From Vandiemenella viatica (lineage: Eukaryota > Arthropoda > Insecta > Orthoptera > Morabidae): DNA of 64,000 nucleotides. Location: assembly GCA_031002005.1 (NCBI GenBank), contig CM061918.1, forward strand, positions 65,196,531-65,260,530. The letters are read 5' to 3'. This document shows positions 22,295 through 34,690 of the stretch, piece after piece. The translations under genes were made by a program, and so were the position numbers. The stretch's first letter is position 1. Each line of letters starts with the position of its first letter. The notes below the pieces were generated by a model that was given only the letters and a program-made list of their open reading frames with translations, did not search any database and had not been told where the DNA came from.

Positions 22295-23959
22295 GTAATT
22301 CAACAAATTGTAACCACTGTCCTTTTCAGTGTAAATTTAACTAGACATTTGATTGACATTAGATATTCTAGCATTTGCAGTTTGATGCAAGTTGATCTTT
22401 CTTTCAATCCAAAATTTTTCTCATTGCTCACCCTAGTACTTTCTGTGAATAATAAAAAAGGAGAAAGTAACAATTACTTAGCATGAATATGTGCAGAAAA
22501 TAGGAAATTGCAATTTTGATATTTAAATGCTTTATGAGCAGGTCAAGTGTTTTGGTTGGATGCCAAGAACTCTGATGGAATCAGTTTCTTTTTCTTGATT
22601 TGGGGAAACAAAATGCTGTTCTTCTAGACAAACTAGCCCCAAATGTCAGTATACTTTATTTCTGCATGTTGTGAAAAATGGTTACTTTCTCATTGTTCAA
22701 TTAAATTTGATAACTGCTTGCTTGTGTTTCAATTCTTATTGTAAAACTTAAATTAAACTCAACACAAACTGAATTCTCAGCATTATTGTTAACAGTTAAT
22801 TTCATAGCTTTTGATAGGAACTAAATCCAGAAAAGAAAAGATCATCAATGTAAATTAAACTAGGATATAGATGAATACAAAAAACAAACAATACAAAATT
22901 TATTTTTGTGCTAAATTCTCACTCAATAACAGAGTAACAAGTTTAATGTGACTTGTTTTTAGCAAAATTTCTTTTAATTTTGATAATTTATTGGTGTATT
23001 CAACTAACTTGTGCATTTAAATAACAAAGGATTTCTTTTATTCTGCATGTGTCTGTGCTGGATGCAAGGCTTGTGCGAGCTCAGTCACATGTTTCTTTAC
23101 AGTTGATAAAGGGTTAATCCCGAAATATTGTGTTTTTGGTATATTATTTCGTATTGCTGCTGCCCTCCTCCCTTCAATTTTGGTGAGTGATGGGTAAAAT
23201 TTATCTTTCCTTTCTACATAAAGAATTTCCTTTGTTATTTTTATTGCCATTTCATTAACATGTGCAGTTGTTAAATATGAAATAATTTCAGATACATAAT
23301 GTATTTTGAGTGGCTTCAGTCAACTTCAGTATGTTTATGTATACTGTCTTGTTGATTTAATTGATTACGTTTGTAACATTTACAATGCACATACAGTTTA
23401 AAAAAATTGTTTCATATCAAGAACATGCTTGTCTTATCAGTCTGAATCTAGCAATTATCTATGAGGTCTCGCTTAATATATTTCTATCCCCATTTTTATT
23501 TCCTCAAATACTTGAAATTTTGAAATTGGTTCACTCAGATGTATATGTATTTCTTAATATGCAACAGGACCAGTCATTTTTTAACACCTATGCATTGCCT
23601 GACAGTGGCAAGAAGTATTTAACACAGGTAAAATTCAAACATCCCTGTGAGAATTTAATAGGAAATGATGCATTAAGTTCAATATTCATTATGACAAGGA
23701 TAGAGAGAGAAACACATCATGTGTGCAGGCTGAAGTCAGGAAAGCTGCAGTAGCACAATACAGAATATGCTGATTTGTGCTTGTCAAAAGCAGCTCTTGT
23801 TGCATGAGAATTCCTCACTGTTTCATGCTCACTTGTTTATTTAATCAAATTATGAAATCACAGTGATTGATACCAGTGATTAATTGACCTTGTAATAGGT
23901 GTCTTGCCAGAATAACTCCCTCATAGTTTCAGAAAATGAATACCATCTTCTTATAAATG
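22295..23959. other. Non-coding flank of the LRR exon, copy 2, with hairpin repeat
   Basis: AT-rich intron. Around 23010-23230 lies a member of a dispersed hairpin family: GATAAAGGGTTAATCCCGAA with the core CCCGAAATATTGTG at 23120-23132, then TTCAATTTTGGTGAGTG further on. No coding exon that fits the gene's phase was found. Confidence 0.65.
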
Positions 23960-25926
23960 GAAAACGCTAGGGCACGAAATAGGCATCAAAGGAAGTGGGA
24001 GTCAAAATGGGAGTGCTACAGGATAGCATATTGGATTCATTTCTATTCGTCATTTCAATGAATGATTGGTGGATTACTATCAGAAGTTAAGTTGCTTGCA
24101 GATGCCATAATGTTATATAACATGATCAAAATGGTAGAGGACTGAGAAAAGTTGCAGGGTATCTAGCTGGGTAGATCAACATGGGATGATGATAAATGCA
24201 AATCAGACTTAGCTTATTACATACGCATATAAAAAAATAAAGATTGATTACAGTTATATGGTCGGAAAAGAATTGCTCCTTGAAGATATGAAATGTAAAT
24301 ACAGTGGCATAATATCTGATATCAAACTCAACTGTGCAGGACATATCTGTCAGGTAGTAGGAAAAAACTAGCCAGACCATTGCTCAAATATGGTATGAGA
24401 CCCACATTTTGGATATCAAATACACAAGTTGGAGGATGTGCTAGATCTGTCTCTGGAAATTACCATAGAACACAATTAGTAATTTATATGATATAGGAGC
24501 TGAAATGGGATTCATTGGAAGGCAAGAGGATGGTGAAGAAAGTGATGGGAGTGTAAAAGGTGTATATCGGTGATGAGGGGTGGAAAGATATTGTTGGTAG
24601 AATTAGGAGAGGTGCATAGAAGGGTAAATATGACTATGACCACCATTTGGCACTCACTTTTGGGCATAAGGTGTAAGACAAAAAGCTTCTGCTTGGGGTG
24701 GAGCATAAACATGCTGTCTTAGCTCTGACCGTGTGTAGCCTAGGCTGTTACAGTTCTGGCTTAAATATAATAACCCGGTTGCCACATAGCTTCTTTAAAC
24801 CAAAAACTATGGAAAGGTAAAAGTTCAATGATGATAACTAGTTCATTGCCATTTGAATAACTATATTCTTCCAATTGCACCAAGCCAAAAACTGTACAGG
24901 CAATCAGACGAATTTACCAAAGAAATGTTTGTAGATTCGATTAACCGTTCGAGCCAGACCACACCCTATAGTTCACAGTTCAAACTTTGGTTGTATAAAT
25001 TAAATGAAAGTGAATCACACTCTCCCATTGTTCAATTTAAACAATTCCGAGGCCTCATTTATCAAAATACTATCTTAACGCGACATTGTAATAAAACTGA
25101 ATGATCTAAGCTGCATGTTAGCGAGCCTAAGGTTTTCAAAGCTAACTGATTGCTACGCTAGAGACTACATCTTGTCACTCACACTGTTCCTAACCGATTG
25201 ACTGAGACTAATGTCGTGTCACGCCAACTGCTTCTGTACGACTGAGGCCGAATAACTGAACGCACAGGTCTATAGCACATAGCACTTCCCGCTTCTTGAA
25301 GATTCCTAGCGACTGCTCTCTCACGAACCGTGGGAATGGATTCTTTTCCTCATTCACATGGATAGCTTCTGGGAGGCTCATCAGATATCAAATCACATGT
25401 CTGAATTTTTTGCATCCTCTAATTTGACCTTGACTATAAAAATAATTCTATCTCTTTGAAATTTTGCAACTCGCTAGATCTTGAAGTAAATGCTAACTTT
25501 AGTTATTATGAAAAATGTCCTAACTTTAATAATATAACTGAAAATAAATAATTTAGATATGAACTTTTAAAATCTCATTGCAGGCGAATGCTGAAGAATG
25601 TTAAAATTGAAAATACTATCTTAAAAACTGCAAAACTGCTTTCTCTCTTGAATTATCATAGAAACTGACTATAAAAATGAAATGCATTAATATTCTATTC
25701 AATCTAACTCACGGTTCTGAGAGTAAAATTTTGTCACGCAGTTACAAAATTTAACAAATACCTGACAAAGGGTTTGGGAAGACTTTCTTTCATATACAAA
25801 TTACCAAGAGAAACGATGAATAATTTACCAAAAATACTAAAAAAAAATGAAGTTGAACTGTAGTTGGGAAAAGGAAAGGACTGAAATTGTCACTGGACAA
25901 GTACTCAATTGCAATTAAATTAAATG
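23960..25926 (+). pseudogene. Decayed CR1/Jockey-like LINE remnant, copy 2
   Basis: Counterpart of 5360-7372: an RT-region remnant (23960-24685), an unrelated 1.1-kb insertion (24686-25765) and the LINE 3' end (25766-25926, ending GCAATTAAATTAAAT). Stops and frameshifts are largely shared with copy 1, so the element was dead before the segmental duplication. Confidence 0.8.
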
Positions 25927-27164
25927 AACAAAATACTGAACTAATTGTAAAACCTAAAGCTTAAAGTTTGCCTAGACTGCTCTTAGCAAGCTTTGAGCTT
26001 CGGGTCTTATAACTTGTTCACTCTACACCTGAAGATGATGATGGAGAATAGAGTCATTAAAAATGTTGTGTTTAAACAAAAATTTAAGCTGGCTAGTTTC
26101 CTGAGAATAATAAACCACCATCTTAGTTGCTGACCTACTCCATGTTGTCCTTGAGCAGCTGTGTGTGCACATTGACACCCTTTCATTTCTGGTTCAAAGA
26201 GAGGGTTACAGCTTGTGCTCATTTTTTCTATCAAATAGAATATTACAGATTTTTTTTTAAATTTAAAATATTTAAGTTCAGCATATATACTGAAGTGTCA
26301 TGTAGTTTTAAAAGGTTTTTTTTTTGGTAATTTCATAAGAATTGGGAAATGATGTGCAATAAATACTAAGTGTCATGGATAAACAGTAATGTGTTGGTCT
26401 CACATGAGGGAGTACATGGTGTAATGCAAGTGTCTAAACCCCAACTACGCAAGTGGGGAAGGACAAACTATTTTTGTCCAGGTAACGGCTGGGCAGAGAG
26501 AAAGATTAAAAGACAGAGAGTGCAAGTCTGTATAGAAAAGAAAGATGGGAAATAGTGTAGTGGGTAATGGAAAGAAAAATTCCTGGTACGTAATTCATGT
26601 AGAAATTCGAGGTAAGCTGAAGAGAACACAGCATGGTAAAATTCAGTGCTGATTGGCTGAAAGACTAAAGTGATGGTCTGCCATTAGTCAGGAGTATTCT
26701 GGAGTTTGGCTGGGTTGGAAGTACTTAACAAGTGTGGTGAGAGTCGTTGGGTGTAATCTGTATCCACAAATATCATCTAATAACTTCAGTCACGAGTGGT
26801 TTTTAATCATTTCTGAACACCACTCTCCACCAGAAGCAGGGGCGGATCAAGGATTTTGTTTTTTTTGGGGGGGGGCTTGGCTTGAGTGGATTTTGGTTCA
26901 GAGGGCTTGCCTTCAGTGGATTTTGGCTTTGGGGGAGGGGGGGGGGGGCTTGAGTTGGGAAAAAGGTAGTTTTTATAGCCTCATCGGGCCTCAAATCCGT
27001 AGAGCTAAAAAAAAAAAAAAAGAAATGGTCTCAAAACTATAATGTCGGGGGTGGACCAAGATACTTTTGGGGCGGGCTTGAGCCCCCTACCCCCCCCCCC
27101 CTCGATCTGTCCCTGATCAGAAGAATATGATCATTTACGAGACAAACAAACATCATAATTGCTA

Positions 27165-27300
27165 CAGTGGGTTCCAGCCTTCCAGATTCTGATTTTCTAT
27201 GGCTTTCCAAAATCAATCCAGGTAAATGCTTCGATGGTTCCTTCAAAAGGCCACAGCCAAATTCCTTCCCATTTCTTGATTTGAGACCTTTACCGCGTGT
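27165..27300 (+). mobile_element. SINE fragment
   Basis: Shares its body with 17780-17970 and 52130-52275: GGTTCCAGCC, CCAGATTCTGATTTTC, CCAAAATCAATCCAGG, GGTTCCTTC, GGCCACAGCCAAATTCC. It abuts the start of the reverse-strand LINE at 27311. Confidence 0.65.
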
Positions 27301-27338
27301 AACAATGCCAGTTATTTAGAACCTCGTGGATTGGGAGA

Positions 27339-29066
27339 CTCGCCTACCACCAAAATCAGTGTCCTGTTATTTTCTTATTTAAAAATCGGCTTTAGTAATT
27401 AACTTGAAATTATGGTTAAAATATTATTCCTGATTTTAGCCTGTCTCTACATATGAACTTTATTTAATTCTGTTGAGATAAGGTAAACTGATTAATTCTA
27501 ACAATCAAATGGAACTATAATTTATGTTTTTATTTATAACTCCGAAAGTTTATGGATTAGCGAGCCGGAAAAATTATCACCGTAAAGCCTGCATTTAAAT
27601 GCGTATTCTGGAGTTTATTTTATCTTTGTAAGTGCCCTATCTGAGACACAATAAATTATTTAGTGATTTCCACGTGTTTTTGGTGTCGAGTGAATGCTAG
27701 GAAAGTTATAACATCGGTACTATGGCTTTAAATTGCGTGAAATTAATATGTGTGAAGCTAAAAGAATGGATTGTCCCGGCAAACTATTTTATAACCCGGA
27801 ATTCAAGTAGGTTTTTGAATGATAAATTGCCAAAACTGGGTGTTCCATTTTTACGTGTTAAAACTATATTTAAAAATACTTAAAGTGTTGGAAACTATCA
27901 GATTTAATTGAATTTACTTCACTATCGGACTGTTTTATTTTATTCTCTACTTTATATTGTGTGGCAGTGTTTAAAATCGGTGTTGAAGCATTTTATGTGT
28001 GCAGTGTCTGTAACAAATTATTTCGTGATCGGATTAACATTCAACAGGTTAGTGAAATGTCTTAAAATGTGTTTAGAAAATTAATTATGGGTGTAAACTG
28101 GTATTTACATGCTCTTAGCGCTTTTGGAATGGCTTTAAAGTGCTGGAATTTATTCCTGAAAGTTGGACAAATTAATCGATTTACCGGCGTCTATTTACTC
28201 ACTGATCTTTCATATTTTACAGACTGAAACTATTTAAAACCTATTAAAATTGAAAGATTATTTTATTTACTGCTTGTTTTTCTACTTTTTAAATCCTGAA
28301 ACTACTTAAAAGACCAAAATTATGTATGTGAACTGTTTAAGCAAAATAAGTATTAAAAATCCAATATAATTACTTCTTGTGGTTATTAGATGCTTTAAAA
28401 CTATCAGAAACCTGTTAATTTATCTACTAGGCTGTCTCAGGGATTATTATTGCTGTTTTTGGAGCTTTAACATGGTCAAGTTTTATCACAATGAATTATT
28501 TTCATTTCTGCTTCAGACTGTTATTTTATCATCCAGTTTATTTCTTTAAAAATCCTACTAAACTATATTTATTTCTGAAGTTATGGTTATAGTGAGTCTA
28601 GGCCTGTGTAATATAGGTTCTTTATTGTCTTTACTGTACTGAAATCTCTTCAGAAATACTAAAACTGGAATATGCCAAAATTTATGGGTTAGATTTTTCC
28701 TTTATTGAAATTACTTATTTATCTCCGAAATAATGTGTATTAAACATGATAAAAGGTTTATTTATGCATATTATTTGCAATTATTCAACATTTACTTCGT
28801 TTAAATCGGTTCAAAACATCTCGCCAACCAACGTTAGTATCTGTTATTAAGATCTTGCTTCTACATGAGATTACCTATTTTCTATTGAAATATCGTTGAT
28901 TTAATGCAGTTTAGGTGTTATTTACATTAGTTATGGATTATTTATTCACTTTATTATACCAGAAGTGCTGTTAACTTGATTTAAAGTGTGGTACCGGATA
29001 CTACAGTTAACCCAAACTCGACCGAAATCCTACTGAATATTGAAAATATAATGAGGGATACCTTAC
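27339..29066. mobile_element. 1.73-kb unidentified insertion with 19-bp target duplication
   Basis: The reverse-strand LINE is interrupted here. The same 19 bp (starting AACCTCGTGGATTGG) stand on both sides, at 27320-27338 and 29067-29085. The related LINE fragment at 11600-12535 has this site only once (near 12045-12062, reverse complement). The insert is AT-rich and has no long open frame, no poly-A at either end and no obvious terminal repeats. A duplication this long points to a retro-insertion (LINE 3' region, retropseudogene or Penelope-like) rather than a cut-and-paste or LTR element. Confidence 0.8.
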
Positions 29067-31790
29067 AACCTCGTGGATTGGGAGATCCTGTGGATGATCA
29101 AGATGGTGTAGTTTTACCCACTCACGTGCCGTTGCTTCTTGGCGTCTTATCTCTGGAGGTGGTATTTTGCTGATCAGGTGCAACCAGGGGACTGGGGTGG
29201 ATTTTAGGGTGCCAGTTATTACTCTCATACACTCATTCAGGTGGACGTCGATTTTTCTAGTATGAGTACTACGTTGCCACACTGGAGCACAGTACTCAGC
29301 AACAGGGTAAACCATGGTGAGAGCGGTTGTTCGTAGTGTGTTCGCATCAGCTCCCCATGAAGTACCATCTAGCTTCTTCATGATGTTGTTTCATGTTTTC
29401 CGTTTCTGACTTGTGTTTTTCGAGATGTTTTTTGAATGTTAAGGAGTGGTCTAAGGTGATGCCAAGATACTTAGGATAGAAATTATGTTTCACCCTCTGG
29501 TGGCAGAAGTTCACTTTGAGTTGCTGATGTGCTATTCTATTGCTCAAGTGGAATGTGCATACTTCTGTTTTCATTGGGTTCGGACAAAGTCTACACTTTC
29601 TATAATATGTGTTCAAGGTTTCTAAGTCGTTAGAGAGAATGCTCTCACCTTCCTCTAATGTGGCAGTTTGGACGGCGATAGCTAAGTCATCAGCGTAGCA
29701 GAATTTATTGCCGGTTGTTTCTGGCATGTCACTGGTGTACAAGCTGAAGAGCAATGGAGCTAGTACTGACCCTTGAGGTAATCAATTTTTTATTGTAAAT
29801 GACTTACTTGTCTTATGTCCGACGGTGACCTTAAAATATCTGTTGGTCAGCATATTCCTCAGGAGTGATGTTAGCTTCCTGCAGGGTATATGTTTTTTAA
29901 GTTTAAGTAGCAGTCCATCCAGCCAAACTGTATCATATGCCGCTGTTAGATCGACAAAGGCTACTGATGTTTTTAACTTCTTCTGAAATCCAGCCTCAAT
30001 GTATGATGTCAGTGCTAATACTTGCTCACAACAGCTCCATTTTAGTCTGAAACCTGCCTGATATGTTGGTGTTATGATATTTATTATTCCTTGTATGCGG
30101 TTAAGGATGAGGCATTCTAGAAGCTTATAGCAAACACTGAGTAGAGCAATAGGTCGATAGCGTGAAGCATCATCTGCTGGTTTGCCTGGTTTGAGGATCG
30201 TCAAAGTGTGAGCCATCTTAAATTCTGGGGGGACTATCCCAGTGTCCAGGATATCACTGAAGAAGTTCTTGAGCCAAGTTCTTCCCTGCTTGCCGAGATA
30301 TCTTATGAATTCTGGGAAAATGCCATCTAACCCTGCAGCCTTCCTCGTTTTTAGCATTTTGATGGCTTTCTCAACTTCTTCATGACTAAATGGATTAGAA
30401 AGGATAGGATTATTTCTAATGTTGTTATCCATTTCAATCATCTCTTTCTCCATCTGTTTCTTCATGGCAGGATCTATTGGGACTTTGTCAGCTCTTGTTT
30501 TGATGTGCAATGCCATTTCAGCTGGTGTAATTCCTGGCTCCTCTTTGCACATGGTTGAGGCTGCACCCAGTTTTCTAAGGAGAGTCCATGCATTTCTACT
30601 GGAGTGAGTAAAGCTCATTTGAGAAGTTAGCTCTTTCCATTTCTGTTTCCTCCCTTCATTCAGTTTTTCTAATATTCTTTTTCCTGTTTCAGGGTCACCA
30701 ATTTTTTGAAAATTTTCATATAAAGTTTGCGTATATTTGTCCCAGCATGGAATGTATTGTTTCCTGTACCCTCGAGGGATGTTTCATTTAGCTGCAGCAA
30801 TAACAATACCTACAAATCTCTAGTTTTTCACTTTTGGGGGTATCCATCACAGGTTATTATCTACCTCAGAGCTATAATTGTCCCAGTTTGCCCTCTTTAA
30901 ATTCCATCTTGGTTTATGAATCGATCTGATAACAGGTATTGTGATACCAACACTGATTAGTGTGGGCCTGTGTTGGCTTCTGGGAAAATGCTGAAGGACT
31001 TTCCTTGTGTGGTCTAAAGGTTTTCTTTCATCTGTGGAAACAAATACCAGATCATGATTGGTGTCAGATTGCCATCTAGCAGAGTAGAATGTTTTCTTTT
31101 CTTTAGCATCATAGCTGAGATACAGGTCTTGACTTTCGCACCACACAGTGAGTTTCTCTCCATTTTCATCAGAATTTCGGTAACCCCAGGATGTATGTCG
31201 GCTGTTAAAGTCTCCTACATATATGCAAGGTTTTGGTAGTGAGGGCAGTGGTGGAGTTGGCCAGTTGGAAAGAGGTGGTTTGTAAACTGATGCAACAGTT
31301 AAATTGTTGAGTTTGGCAGTAATTATTTCCACTTCATTGACTTTTTGACTCCTCACTTCCGAGATGTTGCAAATGTTACTTTTGGCATACATGGCTGATC
31401 CGTGTATAGGAAAGGGAATTCTCGATATCATTCTGTATCCTGCAATCTTGCCCCTGCTTTCCAAATCTTTTTCAGTCATGTGGGTCTCTTGAACAGCTAA
31501 GATGTCGATTTTGAGGTCAGTAGCTAGTTTGCTAAGGTATTCACTTTTGGCAATTGATTATCCTTCTGCATTTATTTGAAGAATCTGAGCGCTGTGTCCA
31601 AACGTTCTGGTCAGTTGGCTCTGACAAGTGCCGTTGTTCAATTTCATCTTCAGATTTTTCATCTTCTGATGTTGCTTTGTGTGACCGTGAGAGATACGGG
31701 ATCTAGTTCGGTCGCCTATTGTGTAGATTATTAGCCGTCCTGCATCAGCAGTCCGTTGTCCAGGGTACACCACGAGGAGGTTATCTACAC
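29067..31790 (-). pseudogene. I/Jockey-type LINE ORF2 (endonuclease + RT), inactivated
   Basis: On the - strand one frame runs from 31773 to about 29415. The order is an N-terminal stretch, a stop (TAA at 31558-31560), then an APE-type endonuclease (ILAVQETHMTEKDL, YVGDFNSRHTSWGYRN, DHTRKVLQ). A linker follows with stops at 30847-30849 and two more within the next 70 bases. The RT comes next (RYRPIALLSVCYKLLE, VAFVDLTAAYDTVW), with a TGA at 29782-29784 where Gly of GLPQGSVL is expected, and then the catalytic YADD. One extra base in an A-run near 29415 shifts the frame into 29007-29381. A TGA for Arg at 29391-29393 is shared with the + strand copy (11732). A further 28 bp of the element lie at 27311-27338, left of a later insertion. 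Its mRNA would oppose the LRR gene. Confidence 0.93.
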
Positions 31791-31805
31791 GTCATGCCAA
31801 TGATG

Positions 31806-32900
31806 ACGTCAAGGAACGTACCAAATGAGGTAGTGTTTGCTGGGTAGACCCACATCCACAGCCGCGCTGTACACATTCACAGATGGTGCAGTATGGAAAA
31901 GAGAAGACACCTACCACACTCCACCACTGCAGTGGAGGGCCATAGGAAGAATGGAAGCAGGACAGTCTCAAACTTATGTGGCCCAATCTCTTAATGTGAA
32001 TCATTCTGTTGTTTTTTGGATATCGTGACAGTTTACAGAGACCGAATCTGTATCAGGGCAGGACGGACCAAGTGTGACATCAGAAAGAGAAAACCATTAT
32101 TTGGATGTAAGGGCACGACTGTACCGCCTTAGTACTGCACAGCAACTGGTATCTGACCTTGCAGCATCTGCTGGAACAGTTGTATCAAGGCAACCAGTGT
32201 ACAGAAGGCTTCAGCAGAGTGACCATTATTGTCAGAGACCTGCTGTATGTTTATCCATGGAGCGCCTTCACGGAGGGGAACATCTAGAGTGGAGTCATCA
32301 ACATTCCAACTGGATGGTTTGACACTAGGCCAATATTCTTTTTACAGATTGGTCTCCATTTGGTCTGGAGAGTGATTCTCAATAGATTCGCTTCTGGAGG
32401 GAATGTGGAATACCATTTTGGGACCCAAACATTGTTGAAAGAGATCAATATCAAGGAGGATCCATATTGGTGTGGGCAGGGATTATGTTGACCACTTGAA
32501 TACCTCTTCATTGAATTGTATGGATAAATTGACAAAGTTTAACTGCTGTCAGGTATGGTGACCAGATCATGGGACCTCATGTGCAGTTGTTGCGAGGTGC
32601 TGTGGCCCCACACTTCATATTGATAGACGATAATGCTTGACCTCACAGTGCTAGGGTGGCTGATGTTTTCTTGGAAATGGTAGATATTACACACATGGTG
32701 TGGTCTGCTTGCCATTCCAATTTGAATCCCATAGAGCATGTCTGGAATGCAATAGGGAGACGAGTTGCATCATGTCAACACCCATCAACCACTCTCCAAG
32801 ACTTGTGAGCAGATAAGCAGGAAGAATGGGCGTTATTGCCTTGATATGAGATTGATGACAACCTGCTATTGTGAAGCCTATATTGCTTCCTGAGGTGGCC
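31806..32900 (+). pseudogene. Tc1-like transposase pseudogene
   Basis: Decayed Tc1 transposase. The DNA-binding region survives as QWRAIGRMEAGQSQTYVAQS and, in the next frame, ARLYRLSTAQQLVSDLAASA with QPVYRRLQQS. The catalytic region is in pieces (SILVWAGIM near 32465, NPIEHVWNAIGRRVA near 32725). In-frame stops lie at about 32029 and 32322, with several frameshifts. Typical length for the family is about 340 residues, and most of it is represented. Terminal inverted repeats were not found. Confidence 0.88.
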
Positions 32901-34530
32901 ACACTCCATACTGAGTATATTAACCAGTTTTCAGATTGTGTGTGCAAATCCGTTAAGTTGGAAAAAATGAAGAATATTTTTTTCTACCATTATGCACATT
33001 GCAGTTGTTTACATTCTGTATTTTTTACATTGTTTCTACTTTACTATCACCTGTTTATTATGTTTTGTGGCAAAATAAATGCAACCATGCGAAATTTTCA
33101 TTTGTTGCTTTAATTTTGGACACATGCATGTATAAAGGTGCAGCAGGTAAGATATTTAATATTCCAGTCAGTTGTTTCATTCCCATTGTTTGTGTTACTT
33201 TACTTATTGTTCTTCTCCTGGTTCATGTAGTAAAATATATGAAAGGAAACATGGAAACAGGCAGTAAGATTTGTAAAAGTTTTCACTTTATATTCATAAA
33301 TTAAAAGAAAAAAATCTTGTTCTTATTCAACCATTTAATTAAAAACACATTCATCACAACACTCAAGATCACTGTTTAATAAATCAGTGTCTCTCAGAAT
33401 ATCATTCATTTCATGACATCATAAATGTCTGTGCCTTTCTGCACCAGATTTGACAAGCACAATTAATTCTTCGGCAAACTGTTTTCAATTCCTGAGTCCT
33501 TCAGGAACAAACCTCTTTCATGTCATTTTTCCTTCTCTCAGCTTACACATTTACACTCTTTGCAGTTAATAGCCAGAGAGCCTCCTTCTTTTCCTAAGCA
33601 TTACCACCATTATTGGGTGTCTTCTCAATTAGTCCACACACCAAGACAGTTGATGAGATACACTAGAATTGACAAAGAAATTTATGATAAACATTTAAAA
33701 TAGCAAATACGCAGGTTATATTAACTGCTTCACAAGCTGGTGATGAATTTTATTCTACATTTATGCATAATAAACACTGATCACAGCCACAAAGCTTTCA
33801 GTAACTATTTTCCTGACAGTAATCTTCTCCGATTTCTCTGTCACAGAGGCATCATCTGAGAAGAAATTTCTATTTTAGAAAGGGGCTCAGGGAATTTTCA
33901 TAGGAACATTTGGGAATTACCATCTGAATATCATATTATAGGATAGTCTTCTCTTCTGTAAACTTTCTCATTGTGAATTTATTTTAACAATATCTTTGGA
34001 TATACAGGAACTCTGTGTCTTGGTTTGCTAAAATCATGACTCCTGCCTTCAATTCGACAACAAAAAATAGAGTAAATAAACATCCAAAAGAGAAAAATAA
34101 GTGTGTGTATCTTCTACAAGTATTCAGTGAATATAACTCAAACTGTTTATATTCTAAGTAGTTGCCGCATGTACTCTCCCCATTTATAGACAAGTGTCAC
34201 AATCACATAGGTGTCAGTCAAAGAGAATATTATTAGGAAAAAGAGCACACTAGATCCCTGCCACACTGTAACAATACCCCAAGACACCAATCTCAACACC
34301 ATAATTTGAAAAATATTACCAAAAAAAAAAAACACAAACAGGTTCTTAACAAGGTAGTAAGACAAGCAAAAAATTAGAAAATGATAGATATATTTCCCCA
34401 GCTCCCAATGAAATGAAAGCCACGTGGAAGACAGTTAAGATGAAGTAGGAGTAAGACAGGTAAATAGCCATAACATTCAACTGCAAGAAAATAAAAAGAT
34501 AATATCTGATCCTTTAAAGATATCTAATAA
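32901..34530. other. Gene-free intron sequence
   Basis: AT-rich, with several short open frames on both strands that lack splice context or recognisable domains. I see no repeat structure here. Confidence 0.55.
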
Positions 34531-34549
34531 GTTTTGTAGCAACCCTCAG

Positions 34550-34690
34550 CGTGTGCACACCTCCCGAGCCTCATGACTCATTTTCTCCATCATGATTAAG
34601 GTTTAATAACCGAAATATTGAGTTTATTTGTGTGTTTATATATGTTCTGCCTTCAACTTTGGTGAGTGATGAGTCATTTTCCCTGTCTTT
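34550..34690 (+). repeat. Hairpin-CGAAATATTG repeat, single arm
   Basis: Member of the dispersed family described at 37282-40205: CTCCCGAGCCTCATGACTCA, then AAGGTTTAATAACCGAAATA (a GGTT/AACC hairpin abutting GAAATATTGAG), then TTCAACTTTGGTGAGTGATG. It directly precedes the LINE remnant that starts near 34700. Confidence 0.6.

Larger units (their letters stand above)
18012..26998. repeat. Segmental duplication, copy 2
   Basis: Direct-orientation counterpart of 1-8432. Relative to copy 1 it carries a 574-bp LINE insertion at 18369-18942 and retains a 152-bp repeat segment at 22991-23142. It lacks about 160 bp corresponding to 1191-1352. It runs at least to 26998, where copy 1 enters the N gap. 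The body is otherwise uninterrupted. This copy lies next to the downstream LRR exons and so is the more likely one to be used by the gene. Confidence 0.95.
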
